The notes under the pieces were generated by a model. The model saw only the letters and a list, made by a program, of their open reading frames with translations. It searched no databases and was not told where the DNA came from. A stretch of DNA of 60,173 nucleotides from Pleomorphovibrio marinus. GTDB taxonomy: Bacteria; Bacteroidota; Bacteroidia; Cytophagales; Cyclobacteriaceae. The position numbers and the translations under genes were made by a program. The stretch is from NCBI RefSeq assembly GCF_003347495.1, contig NZ_QCXY01000016.1, positions 1 to 60,173 on the forward strand, written 5' to 3'. Below are positions 45,691-54,831 of this stretch, piece by piece (positions within the stretch are counted from its first letter, which is position 1; every line of letters begins with the position of its first letter).

Positions 45691-48150
45691 TCAATGGGTT
45701 TTTTCTCTGAGTTTTTTCACTGATTCACGTACGTTTTCCCAGAAAGAGGAAGCGTCTTCATCCTCATAATAGCCATTGCCATTGCTGCTATGGCCATATC
45801 CGGATCCATAACCGTACTTCCCGTAACCACTAAACTTAGTTTTTGTTTTCATGCCGTTCAATATGGCATAGAGTTTTTTTACCCCACTTTGCTCACTTAA
45901 GGAGTTAATGTATTCGCAGGCACTTTTTTCGGAATATTCGTGCCTCAGCACCATCAGGTTGACATCTGAATATTTAAAGATTTCCAGGGTCTCCGAAACC
46001 AATCCAACCGGTGGGCAGTCCAGGATTAGCACCTCGTATTTGCTCTTTATTTTATCCATCATTTCCACAAACTTCGGCTGCAGCATTAGTTCCGCGGGGT
46101 TTGGTGGGATGGGCCCGGAAAGCAACACGGACAGGTTTTCATGTTCTGTTTTTTTGATGCACTGCTCCAGCTTAGCTTGCTTGCTCAGAAAAGTACTTAC
46201 TCCGATGTCATTTTGGAAACCAAACTCTTGTGCCAGTGTAGGCTTTCTTAGGTCCAGACCAACTAAAAGTGTTTTCTTGCCCCCAAGGGCATAGATGGAG
46301 GCCAGGTTTAGGCTGCAAAACGTCTTTCCCTCTCCAGAAGTGGAGGAGCTAATGGCTATGGTAAAGTTATCGAGAACAGGGGAAATATAGCTCATATTGG
46401 CCCTGATGTTCCTGAAAGATTCTGTGATCACCGATTTGGGACGGTGGAGGACTACCTGGTTCTGCTTATAAGGATTGAAGGCAATCAATCCCAACAAAGG
46501 AATTCTGAGCCTTTTTTCCACATCGTGGGGGTCTCGTATTCTGGTATAGAAAAGATCTCTCACGGTGATAAACCCAACAGGGAGGATAAAACCTAAAAAT
46601 ACACCTATAAGATAATTGATTGCCTTTCTAGGGGAGACCGGTTTTATATTGGGGCGGGCCTGATCCAAAATGGAATGGGAAGGATAATTGGAGGCCTTGG
46701 TGATTTCGGCCTCGGCCCTTTTTTCCAATAAGTACACGTAGATGTTCTCGTTAATGGAAAACTGTCTTTGAATGCTCAAGAGGTTTCGTTCGGTACTGGG
46801 AAGCCGGTTGGCCTCCCGCTCGGCAATGGTGATCCTTGCGGTGATTTCGCTCAATGCAGTTTCTGCATTCTTAACTGCATTTCTGAGGTTTTCCGAAAGC
46901 ACCCTTTTGGTATTCCTGATTTTGGAACTGACTTCCCTCACTGTAGGCGTCTGGTCTGAGAATGTCGCCGTCAATCGGACTTTCTCGCTCTGAAGTTCTG
47001 CGAGTGATATCACCAAGGAGTTTAGCAAGGGGTCCTGCACACCAATAAAGGATGGTGCTATCAAATCATCAAGCTGTTCATCCTGGAGATAGGTTTCCAT
47101 AGAGCGGTAGTAGGAAAGCGAAAGATCCAACCGGGATTTTTCCTCTTCCAACTCTTCCAGGCGCTTAAAAATAAGGGAGCCTTCCTGGGAGAGGTCAAAT
47201 ACATTGTTGCGGCTCCTGAATTTCTCCAGCCTATCCTCAATGAAAGAGAGGGAATCGGCAATGCCTGTCAACTGGTTTTCTATAAACGTCACCGTATTGG
47301 AGGCTGTCCTGTTTTTTTCGTCCAGTTCCCTGGCGAGATAGAGCTCCATTAACTTGTTGAGGAATTCCTGTCCTTTTTTTCGGTTGCTTAATTCCATCTT
47401 TAAGCCAAGAATGGTAGAAAGCCGGTTGATGGGGGTGATTTCCAATAATTCCCTGAATTCACCGGTAAGTGTTGGAGTGTCCGTTACTTTAAAGATCGTC
47501 TTTTGTCCAGGCTCCATGCCCAAATCCATTACGGTGAATTTAAAACTGCCCCCTTGGATCACTTGGCCAAATTCAAATTCACCTTCTTTCAATTCCAGGT
47601 TTTCCACTTCTACCTTAAAATAAGGATCAGCAGGGGCATACAGGTAGAAAGGCTCCCCTTCAATATTAAGTCGAAACTTGTTGTCATCTATTTTTTCTAC
47701 ACCGATTTGTCCCCCCGTAAGCTGTGGATGCGACCAGTCGACTTCAACAAATAGAGGAGAGATCCTGAAGAGTTCTTTGTTGAACAGAAAACCAGGCTCA
47801 TAATAGGTGACATTGTATTCAAGTGCTTCCAAGGTTTCATATACCAAGCTGTGGCTCCTAAGTACCCCCATCTCATTTTCTATATTGCTCTTGGGCATAT
47901 TGAAGCCTGCCCGCTCAAAGATTTCCGCTCCGAGGTTGCCGCTCTGTTCATCCTTGATCAATACCGAGGATTCTATCTTATAGATAGGAGTACTTATTTT
48001 GTTATACCCAAATGCCAGAATGAAACCAAGCAATACCGAGAAGCATATGACCTTCCAATATGCCAGGTACTTATACAAAATTTCCATCAAGTCAATTTCC
48101 TCTTCCTTAATGGGGTTTGATGTATGTCCTGAGGTCTGGGGTTTTTCCAT
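45691..48150 (-). CDS. Wzc-like exopolysaccharide tyrosine kinase
   Basis: 819 residues. A Wzz chain-length domain with a first membrane helix (YWKVICFSVLLGFILAFGY) is followed by a large periplasmic coiled-coil part, the GNVR-like segment and a second helix (YLIGVFLGFILPVGFI). The cytoplasmic BY-kinase has walker A SSTSGEGKTFCSLN, walker A-prime LLVGLDLRKP and walker B VLILDCPPVG. A tail of about 20 residues is rich in Tyr, Gly and Asn (YGKYGYGSGYGHSSNGNGYY), the expected autophosphorylation cluster. It controls polymer length and export with the Wza-like protein encoded 1 bp upstream. Confidence 0.95.
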   Translation of the reverse strand: MEKPQTSGHTSNPIKEEEIDLMEILYKYLAYWKVICFSVLLGFILAFGYNKISTPIYKIESSVLIKDEQSGNLGAEIFERAGFNMPKSNIENEMGVLRSHSLVYETLEALEYNVTYYEPGFLFNKELFRISPLFVEVDWSHPQLTGGQIGVEKIDDNKFRLNIEGEPFYLYAPADPYFKVEVENLELKEGEFEFGQVIQGGSFKFTVMDLGMEPGQKTIFKVTDTPTLTGEFRELLEITPINRLSTILGLKMELSNRKKGQEFLNKLMELYLARELDEKNRTASNTVTFIENQLTGIADSLSFIEDRLEKFRSRNNVFDLSQEGSLIFKRLEELEEEKSRLDLSLSYYRSMETYLQDEQLDDLIAPSFIGVQDPLLNSLVISLAELQSEKVRLTATFSDQTPTVREVSSKIRNTKRVLSENLRNAVKNAETALSEITARITIAEREANRLPSTERNLLSIQRQFSINENIYVYLLEKRAEAEITKASNYPSHSILDQARPNIKPVSPRKAINYLIGVFLGFILPVGFITVRDLFYTRIRDPHDVEKRLRIPLLGLIAFNPYKQNQVVLHRPKSVITESFRNIRANMSYISPVLDNFTIAISSSTSGEGKTFCSLNLASIYALGGKKTLLVGLDLRKPTLAQEFGFQNDIGVSTFLSKQAKLEQCIKKTEHENLSVLLSGPIPPNPAELMLQPKFVEMMDKIKSKYEVLILDCPPVGLVSETLEIFKYSDVNLMVLRHEYSEKSACEYINSLSEQSGVKKLYAILNGMKTKTKFSGYGKYGYGSGYGHSSNGNGYYEDEDASSFWENVRESVKKLREKTH

Positions 48151-48151
48151 T

Positions 48152-48961
48152 TTAATTGATAATAAGATTTAGTATTAAGGCTGCCGCGGTAACGGAAGTG
48201 ATGATGAGTTGTAAGCTTTGGGCAACATTCTCCCCCGCACCCAATTCCCTTATGCGCAATGGCTCAGCATAGATCTGGTCGTTTGGCCTAATGAAATAAT
48301 AAGGGGTTTTTATCAAGTTTCTGTCATTCAAGTTTACCCTGTGTATTCTAGTTCCTTCCGGGTATTGTCTGATTAATATGATTTCATCCCTCTTGGCGGC
48401 AATTTTAAGGTCTCCCGCATGCGCCACCGCTTCCAATATAGTAAGCCTGTCCTGCAATACCACATATTTGCCCGGTTTCTGAAACTCCCCAATCGCACTG
48501 AACCTTACTCCGCCCAGCCGTGCTCTGACATAAAAATCGTCATTGGTAATGAACTTCTTCAACTCTGTGGAGATTTCAGCTTTAATTTCTTTCAAGGTCT
48601 TAGAAGCAACTTGAATCTCCCCAAGTAGGGGCAAGTCCACTCTTCCGTTTATATCCACCGTATGTCCGGTGATATAAAACACATCCCCTCCCGATGCCGC
48701 CGCCATCTGCTGCGTCTGCATGGTCATTAACGGTCGGATGTTGAACATCTCATTCATTTCCAAGTCTGTGGTGTGGATTTGGATGTCAATGACGTCGTTT
48801 ACTTGAATGCGGTATTCATCCGAGTGGTTGTAGTTTATAAGCGAATCATCTAGAATAGGTTCATTCCCTTCCAAATTCTGAAGGTATATTAACTGTTTGT
48901 TTGGTACACAGGAAAATAATTGTAGGCCAATCACTACTGTTAAAACGAGGGTTGCTCTCAT
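48152..48961 (-). CDS. Wza-like polysaccharide export lipoprotein
   Basis: 269 residues. A lipobox ends at C18 (LQLFSC). The Poly_export domain starts at about 50 (DEYRIQVNDVIDIQIHTTD). The segment VDINGRVDLPLLGEIQVASKT and the following SLBB-like part (FSAIGEFQKPGKYVVLQDRLTILEAVAHAG) are typical. A C-terminal hydrophobic helix ends the protein. It forms the outer-membrane or periplasmic channel for the polymer and is the first gene of the minus-strand export unit. Confidence 0.93.
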   Translation of the reverse strand: MRATLVLTVVIGLQLFSCVPNKQLIYLQNLEGNEPILDDSLINYNHSDEYRIQVNDVIDIQIHTTDLEMNEMFNIRPLMTMQTQQMAAASGGDVFYITGHTVDINGRVDLPLLGEIQVASKTLKEIKAEISTELKKFITNDDFYVRARLGGVRFSAIGEFQKPGKYVVLQDRLTILEAVAHAGDLKIAAKRDEIILIRQYPEGTRIHRVNLNDRNLIKTPYYFIRPNDQIYAEPLRIRELGAGENVAQSLQLIITSVTAAALILNLIIN

Positions 48962-49571
48962 TGAAGTATTTTAGTTTCTACGCTTCATTTATGCCGAGAC
49001 AATTTATGCCGAGACAAAGAAATTGGTGCGGGTTAAAATTCTATGGTAGTTCTCAAAAAGGGTAAAATTGCACGGAATAATATGACTACAAGAACGGAAG
49101 AAGATGATCCTCGTGGACAAGTTCAAGTTAAGCACTTTCACTCTCTTAAGCTGACATGAATACCTTACCAATGAAATTCGCTTCAAAGAAAGGCTTTTTA
49201 TCCTATTGTAGCAAAAAAATTTCTGCCTTTTGTGAGGGAAGAAACTGATTTATTTGAGGAGACTTTTTTTTGACTTTGGTTACCAAGAAACCTTTGCTAA
49301 AATAAGCGATAAATGATTTTTTATTTTGATAAGTACTTTCACCCACCTAATTTTAGGTTCTCATTTACTATCGCACCCTTATAACTTAATTATTTATTAA
49401 TAAATAACTAAAAATTAACAAAGAACTATAAAAAGTGATAGGATTTTATAGATTCTTTTTTAATTTGTCTAAATAGTTCGGTGCTTTATTATTTGGTGAC
49501 GCAGGTTCTCAAAAATGGGAGTCAGGGAGCGAAGCTGTGCCCAACACCTATCACTTTCCAAAGGCCAATTA
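48962..49571. promoter_or_regulatory. Divergent regulatory region, EPS export / SLC13
   Basis: About 610 bp between two divergent operons with no convincing gene. It holds a 15-bp tandem repeat near the Wza start and a perfect 18-bp palindrome, TTATTTATTAATAAATAA (49390-49407). CTATCGCAC at 49369 pairs loosely with GTGATAG at 49435. A short frame on the minus strand at 49004-49186 has no family character. The in-frame ATG at 49515 lies inside this region but was not used. Confidence 0.55.
48988..49017 (-). promoter_or_regulatory. 15-bp tandem repeat before the Wza gene
   Basis: TTTATGCCGAGACAA occurs twice without a gap (48988-49002 and 49003-49017), 27-56 bp before the export gene on its strand. 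A perfect direct duplication at this place suggests a regulator-binding pair or a slippage product. Confidence 0.7.
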
Positions 49572-51335
49572 ATGTTTAGAGCAGAATTACTCACCCTCTT
49601 TTTAGTCATACTTCTGGTTTTTACCCTATACAGGGACCTTCTCAGACCTTCCTTTGCCTTTCTTGGCACCGCTTTTTTACTGATCGTTTTCCAAGTTATC
49701 TCTCCAGAGGAATTTTTAAGCGGATTGGCCAACAAGCAAATCATAGTCATCTTCCTTTTGATTGCCCTTACCGCAGGCATTCAAAAAAACGTGGGCACGG
49801 GCTTTTTCTTCAAGCTCTTTAGCCAAAAACTTCGCCCAGGAAAATTCAGGTTCAGGATGATGCTGCTGGTAAGCAGCCTGTCCGCCTTTCTCAACAACAC
49901 TCCCGTGGTGGCCTTTATGATTCCCTACGTGAAGGAATGGACCAAGGTGAACAAGTACCCAGCCTCCAAGTTTTTGATTCCCCTTTCTTACAGCACCATA
50001 TTGGGGGGCATGGTGACTGTGGTGGGTACTTCCACCAACCTGGTGCTCAACGGCCTTATCAGCCAATACAATTTGCCCCTTCTGGGCTTTCAGGATTTTT
50101 TCTTCCTGGGTTGTGCCGTCACCGTGATTGGCGTGGCTTACCTCAGCTTGGCTTCCAACGCACTGCTTCCCGACCGTGAGGAGAATAAAAGTGAGATCAT
50201 GGAGCACCTCAATGAGTACCTGGTGGAAACTTTTGTTCCTAATGGCTCCAAAATGGATGGTATGACCGTAAAAGAGGCGGGGCTTAGAAACCTGAAGGAG
50301 ATCTTTTTGGCAGAAATCGCCAGGGGACCCAAGGAGATCTCACCGGTCTCCCCAAACGAAATACTGATGGAGGGGGACAAGCTTTTTTTTACCGGCAACA
50401 CTAAGGCAATCCTCACTTTGATTCAGGAGGAAAACGGGCTTAGCCTTCCCGAGCATAGCCATGTTTCCAACCATGGTTTTTTCCAGCTTACCGAAGCGGT
50501 AGTGCCTGCCTCCTCTGCGCTGATAGGAGAACGGATCAAGGACAGTGACTTCAGAAACCGGTACCAGGCCTCCATTATTTCTATTCACCGAAATGGGGAA
50601 AAACTCAAAGGAAACATCGGCGACACCAAGGTGCAGGCAGGGGATTTGTTTCTCATGCTTACCGGGAAATCCTACGAGACACAGGAAAACCTCAAAGACC
50701 TGATCATCATTACCCTACAGGGGGAGATTACCCCGGAGAAGAAACCTTTCAAAAGGATACCTTCCCTACTAGCCATTGGTTTGCTGCTGGCTGGAATTAT
50801 AGGGTTTGTTGACCTCTTTATGGCGGCATTTGGGGGTATTATTATTCTTTTTGCCTTTAAAATATTAAATTTGCCCACCCTTAGGAAATCGGTGGACCTG
50901 GACCTGCTCTTAATTCTGGTCTGTTCTTTGGCGGTTGGGGTGGCTTTGAAAAACTCGGGGGCGGCAAACCTATTGGTGGAAGGCCTGCTGCATATCACCC
51001 ATAGGGAATTGCCGCTGCTGTCCCTTGGCCTGCTGTTTGTCATAACACTGGTTCTGACCAGCTTGATTACCAATGCCGCTGCGGTGTCGATTATGTTCCC
51101 CATTGCCTTGGAGTTGGGGACACAGATGGGGCAGCCGCTTACCCCTTATTTTGTGGGAATAGCCTTTGCCGCATCCGGGGATTTTATGACTCCCATTGGC
51201 TACCAAACCAACTTGATGGTGATGGGGCCGGGAAATTATAAATTCGGGGATTACTTTAAATTGGGTTTTCCCCTTACCATAATCTACGCAGTCACGGTGC
51301 TGGGTTTTATCACTTGGTACTATGAATTAATCTAG
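49572..51335 (+). CDS. SLC13-family permease with RCK_C domains (sulfate uptake)
   Basis: About 587 residues from the ATG at 49572 (MFRAELLTLFLV); an ATG at 49515 would add a hydrophilic leader before the first helix. Helices up to about residue 190 include the NNTPVVAFMIPY family loop. Two TrkA_C/RCK_C domains follow (GMTVKEAGLRNL; PASSALIGERIKDSDF). A second helix bundle contains TNAAAVSIMFPIA. This architecture is typical of bacterial sulfate transporters. It lies 15 bp before cysC, which supports sulfate as the substrate. Confidence 0.9.
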   Translation: MFRAELLTLFLVILLVFTLYRDLLRPSFAFLGTAFLLIVFQVISPEEFLSGLANKQIIVIFLLIALTAGIQKNVGTGFFFKLFSQKLRPGKFRFRMMLLVSSLSAFLNNTPVVAFMIPYVKEWTKVNKYPASKFLIPLSYSTILGGMVTVVGTSTNLVLNGLISQYNLPLLGFQDFFFLGCAVTVIGVAYLSLASNALLPDREENKSEIMEHLNEYLVETFVPNGSKMDGMTVKEAGLRNLKEIFLAEIARGPKEISPVSPNEILMEGDKLFFTGNTKAILTLIQEENGLSLPEHSHVSNHGFFQLTEAVVPASSALIGERIKDSDFRNRYQASIISIHRNGEKLKGNIGDTKVQAGDLFLMLTGKSYETQENLKDLIIITLQGEITPEKKPFKRIPSLLAIGLLLAGIIGFVDLFMAAFGGIIILFAFKILNLPTLRKSVDLDLLLILVCSLAVGVALKNSGAANLLVEGLLHITHRELPLLSLGLLFVITLVLTSLITNAAAVSIMFPIALELGTQMGQPLTPYFVGIAFAASGDFMTPIGYQTNLMVMGPGNYKFGDYFKLGFPLTIIYAVTVLGFITWYYELI

Positions 51336-51350
51336 GCTTATCCTAATGCT

Positions 51351-51944
51351 ATGAGCGAAAATATACATCCTACGGTTTTTAAAATCACCAAAGAAACCAG
51401 AAGCAAGGCCCTGGGGCAACAGCCTGCATTGATCTGGTTTACCGGACTTTCCGGCTCGGGAAAGTCCACCCTTGCAAACGGGACAGAGCAGGCACTGAAC
51501 AAGCTTGGCTTTCATACCTATCTCCTGGATGGGGACAATGTACGTACCGGGTTGTGCAAGGACCTTACCTTTACCAAAAATGACAGGGTGGAAAACATAA
51601 GAAGGATAGCAGAGGTAGGCAGCCTAATGGTGGACGCGGGGCTTATCGTGCTTTCTGCCTTTATCTCCCCCTACCTTTCTGACCGGGAAATGATACGGAA
51701 CCTGGTGGGAGAGGACAGCTTCTTGGAAATTTTTGTGGACTGCCCCCTTGAGGTTTGCGAAAAGCGGGACGTAAAGGGACTTTACCAAAAGGCAAGAAAG
51801 GGGTTGATCAAGGATTTCACGGGAATAGATTCGCCCTACGAACCCCCAAAGCAACCTTTTCTTACCATCAAAAGTGCCGAAATGCCTCTGAATGAGGCCA
51901 TAGAAAATATAGTGGATGCATTATTGCCAAAATTAAAACATTAA
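51351..51944 (+). CDS. cysC: Adenylylsulfate kinase
   Basis: 197 residues. The P-loop is FTGLSGSGKSTLA (about 29-41); DGDNVRTGL and FISPYLSDREMIR are the adenylylsulfate-binding segments; FVDCPLEVCEKRDVKGLYQKAR closes the fold. It phosphorylates APS to PAPS, the sulfate donor. It is 1 bp ahead of cysD, so it belongs to one operon with sulfate activation. Confidence 0.96.
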   Translation: MSENIHPTVFKITKETRSKALGQQPALIWFTGLSGSGKSTLANGTEQALNKLGFHTYLLDGDNVRTGLCKDLTFTKNDRVENIRRIAEVGSLMVDAGLIVLSAFISPYLSDREMIRNLVGEDSFLEIFVDCPLEVCEKRDVKGLYQKARKGLIKDFTGIDSPYEPPKQPFLTIKSAEMPLNEAIENIVDALLPKLKH

Positions 51945-51945
51945 A

Positions 51946-52851
51946 ATGGGACAGTATTATTTATCACATTTAGAAGAACTTGAGGCTGAGGCCATTTTTG
52001 TCATCCGGGAAGTGGTTTCCCAATTTGAAAAGCCGGCCCTGCTCTTTTCCGGAGGAAAGGACAGTATCGTGCTCTCCCACCTGGCCAAAAAGGCCTTTTA
52101 CCCCTCCAGGATTCCATTTCCTCTAATTCACATAGACACCGGACACAACTTCCCCGAAACCATCGCCTTCAGGGATGCCCTGGTCGATAAGCTGGGCGTC
52201 CAACTTATCGTGGGCTCCGTGCAGGAGAGCATAGACAAGGGAAGGGTAAGGGAGGAAACTGGTGCCAATGCCAGCCGAAACGCCCTTCAGACTATTACTC
52301 TTTTGGACACCTTGGAGCAGTACAAGATTGATGCTGCCATGGGGGGAGCCAGAAGGGACGAGGAGAAGGCCAGGGCCAAGGAAAGGTTTTTCTCCCACAG
52401 GGACGAATTCGGGCAGTGGGATCCCAAAAACCAACGCCCGGAACTTTGGAACCTCTTCAACGGCAGGAAGCAAATGGGCGAGCATTTTCGGATTTTCCCC
52501 ATTTCCAACTGGACAGAAATGGACGTCTGGCAATACATACAGCATCAGAACATCGATTTGCCTTCCCTGTATTTTTCCCATCAGAGGGACTGTGTGGTGA
52601 GGGACGGGGTAATCCTGGCAAATTCCGAATACATCAAGCTGAAGCCGGAAGAGGAGGTGAAATCCATGACCGTAAGGTACAGGACCTGTGGGGACATGCC
52701 CATAACAGGGGCGGTGGAATCCGGTGCCGACACCCTGGAGAAGATCATCGCCGAGGTGGCCACCACAAGGACTACAGAAAGAGGAACCCGTGCAGACGAC
52801 AAAAGGGGCGAGACCGCCATGGAAGACAGGAAGAAGAGTGGGTACTTTTAG
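51946..52851 (+). CDS. cysD: Sulfate adenylyltransferase small subunit
   Basis: 301 residues. The PP-loop is LLFSGGKDSIVLSHLA; HIDTGHNFPET and GGARRDEEKARAKERFFS follow. The C-terminal RTCGDMPITGAVESGADT and TERGTRADDK are family signatures. It forms APS from ATP and sulfate with CysN. An insertion of repeat sequence of about 320 bp separates it from cysN, where most genomes have the two genes adjacent. Confidence 0.97.
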   Translation: MGQYYLSHLEELEAEAIFVIREVVSQFEKPALLFSGGKDSIVLSHLAKKAFYPSRIPFPLIHIDTGHNFPETIAFRDALVDKLGVQLIVGSVQESIDKGRVREETGANASRNALQTITLLDTLEQYKIDAAMGGARRDEEKARAKERFFSHRDEFGQWDPKNQRPELWNLFNGRKQMGEHFRIFPISNWTEMDVWQYIQHQNIDLPSLYFSHQRDCVVRDGVILANSEYIKLKPEEEVKSMTVRYRTCGDMPITGAVESGADTLEKIIAEVATTRTTERGTRADDKRGETAMEDRKKSGYF

Positions 52852-52856
52852 TGGAG

Positions 52857-53010
52857 AGAGACTTAGGGACGAAGGGACTTAGAGACGGAGGGACTTAGGG
52901 ACGAAAGGACTTAGGGACTTAGAGACGGAGAGACTTAGAGACGAAGGGACTTAGGGACGGAGGGACTTAGGGACGGAGGGACTTAGGGACGGAGAGACTT
53001 GGAGAAGGGA
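52857..53010. repeat. 8-bp-word array between cysD and cysN
   Basis: About 150 bp of CTTAGGGACGGAGGGA-type 16-mers, each made of two 8-bp words ending in GGGA. It starts 6 bp after the cysD stop. From 53084 to 53130 follows a fragment of the CACGAAGG family (TTCGTGTCCTTCGTGACAAA). The operon must be read through this or restarted after it. Confidence 0.93.
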
Positions 53011-53170
53011 GGAATGTGGTGATTAAGGAATTTAAATTGGATAAAAAGTAAGTGCCCCCCCTGTCCGGTTGGCAATTGGGTGTGTCCTCTGTGTCCACTT
53101 CGTGTCCTTCGTGACAAAAAATTCGGGGGATGGCCTCCTTTGGAATAAAAAATGAAATAACATTACAACT

Positions 53171-54430
53171 ATGAGCATACAAGAAACTAATCAACTCTTA
53201 AGGTTTACTACTGCCGGGTCGGTGGACGATGGGAAAAGTACCCTGATAGGCAGACTTTTATTCGATTCCAAATCTATTTTTGAGGACCAAATAGAGGCGG
53301 TAAGGACCAGCAGCCAGAAAAAGGGCTTCGATTATGTGGACCTATCTCTTCTGACCGATGGCCTAAAGTCCGAGCGGGAGCAGGGCATCACCATTGATGT
53401 GGCCTACCGGTATTTTGCCACTCCCCGGAGAAAATTCATCATAGCAGACACCCCTGGACATATTCAATATACCCGAAACATGGTGACAGGCGCCTCCACG
53501 GCAAACCTGGCCATCATCCTGATCGATGCGCGTAAAGGGCTGTTGGAACAGACTTTCCGGCATTCCTTTATTGCCAGTCTCCTGAAGATCCCACACGTGA
53601 TCGTATGTGTGAACAAAATGGACCTGGTGGACTATGACCAGGAGACCTATGAACAGATTGTAAAGGACTACAAGGCCTTTTGCAGCAAGATGGACATCAA
53701 AGACGTTCATTTTGTGCCCATCTCCGCCCTAAAAGGCGACAACGTAGTGGAACGTTCTACCAACATGAAATGGTACGAGGGGCCTACTCTCCTGTACCTG
53801 CTCGAAAACGTGCACATAGCCTCCGATCTCAACCATATCGATTGCCGCTTTCCGGTACAGATGGTGATACGCCCACATACCCACGAGCACCAGGACTTCA
53901 GGGGATATGCAGGTAGGATAGAAGGGGGCGTGTTCAAGCCCGGCGACGATGTGAAGGTCTTGCCTTCCGGGTTTACCTCCAAAATAAAGACCATAGAACT
54001 GAATGGGAAACAGATAGAGGAGGCCTTTTCCCCCATGTCCGTGACCATGACCCTGGAGGACGAGTTGGATATCAGCAGGGGTGACATGCTGGTACGGCCA
54101 AACAACGTACCTCAGGTGGGGCAGGACCTGGACGTGATGCTCTGCTGGATGAACCAGAAGCCTCTCCTGGGAAGGACCAAGCTGATCATGAGGCACACCA
54201 CCAAAGAGTGCCAGGTAATGGTCAAGGACATACTCTACCGGGTAAACGTGAACACCCTGCACCGGGAAGAAGGCGTGGAGCAGATCGGCATGAACGAAAT
54301 CGCCCGGGTGAGCATCAGGGCAGCCCAACCGCTGTTTTTCGACGCCTACCGCCGCAACCGACAGACCGGCAGCATCATCCTCATCGACCCAGGTACAAAC
54401 GAGACCCTGGCTGCCGGGATGGTGATTTAG
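53171..54430 (+). CDS. cysN: Sulfate adenylyltransferase large subunit (GTPase)
   Basis: 419 residues. G1 is GSVDDGKSTLIGRL, switch 1 is around GITIDVAYRYF, G3 is DTPGH, G4 is NKMD, and the two beta-barrel domains follow. No APS-kinase domain is fused at the C-terminus, in keeping with a separate cysC. It hydrolyses GTP to drive APS synthesis by CysD. An ATG follows the repeat-rich gap without a recognisable strong ribosome-binding site. Confidence 0.97.
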   Translation: MSIQETNQLLRFTTAGSVDDGKSTLIGRLLFDSKSIFEDQIEAVRTSSQKKGFDYVDLSLLTDGLKSEREQGITIDVAYRYFATPRRKFIIADTPGHIQYTRNMVTGASTANLAIILIDARKGLLEQTFRHSFIASLLKIPHVIVCVNKMDLVDYDQETYEQIVKDYKAFCSKMDIKDVHFVPISALKGDNVVERSTNMKWYEGPTLLYLLENVHIASDLNHIDCRFPVQMVIRPHTHEHQDFRGYAGRIEGGVFKPGDDVKVLPSGFTSKIKTIELNGKQIEEAFSPMSVTMTLEDELDISRGDMLVRPNNVPQVGQDLDVMLCWMNQKPLLGRTKLIMRHTTKECQVMVKDILYRVNVNTLHREEGVEQIGMNEIARVSIRAAQPLFFDAYRRNRQTGSIILIDPGTNETLAAGMVI

Positions 54431-54775
54431 ACTTGGGGACGGAGGGACTTGGAGACTTAGAGACGGAGAGACTTGGAGACTTGGAGACGGAGGGACTTGG
54501 AGACATAGAGACATAGAGACGGAGGGACATAGAGACTTAGAGACTTGGAGACGGAGGGACATAGTGATATAGAGACTTTGGACCGTAGCACCCCAAAAGT
54601 TCCTCAGTCACTCAGTCCCTTAGTCCCTCAGTCCCTTAGTCCCTCAGTCCCTCAGTCCCTTAGTCCCTCAGTCCCTCAGTCCCTTAGTCCCTTAGTCCCT
54701 CAGTCCCTCAGTCTCTTAGTCCCTCAGTCCCTCAGTCCCTCAGTCACTTAGTCCCTAAAGTTGACGGAGAAACAT
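54431..54775. repeat. Inverted 8-bp-word array A between cysN and the four-helix gene
   Basis: The left arm (54431-54572) repeats GACTTGGAGACGGAGG words. A conserved centre (54573-54600, GACTTTGGACCGTAGCACCC) follows. The right arm (54601-54775) repeats AGTCCCTC/AGTCCCTT 8-mers. Arms are complementary in content, so long imperfect hairpins can form. A short third copy of the centre occurs at 54778-54804 with TTGTGGCCGTAGCAACTCC. Confidence 0.92.
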
Positions 54776-54831
54776 AGAGTCTTTGTGGCCGTAGCAACTC
54801 CAAGTCCCTAAAGTCACACAATCAGCTAACT

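Noticed and set aside
49004-49186. Short minus-strand gene upstream of the Wza gene
   Set aside because: 60 codons with unremarkable composition, overlapping the 15-bp tandem repeat and promoter region.
49515-49571. Upstream start for the SLC13 transporter
   Set aside because: The leader is hydrophilic and precedes the usual first membrane helix, which starts at 49572.
53729-54562. Minus-strand frame of 277 codons
   Set aside because: Antisense shadow of cysN extended by low-complexity repeats.
54545-54751. Serine/proline repeat peptide (SLSPLVPQ type)
   Set aside because: A translation of the 8-bp-word array; an 8-bp period keeps shifting frame phase and there is no family or start site.
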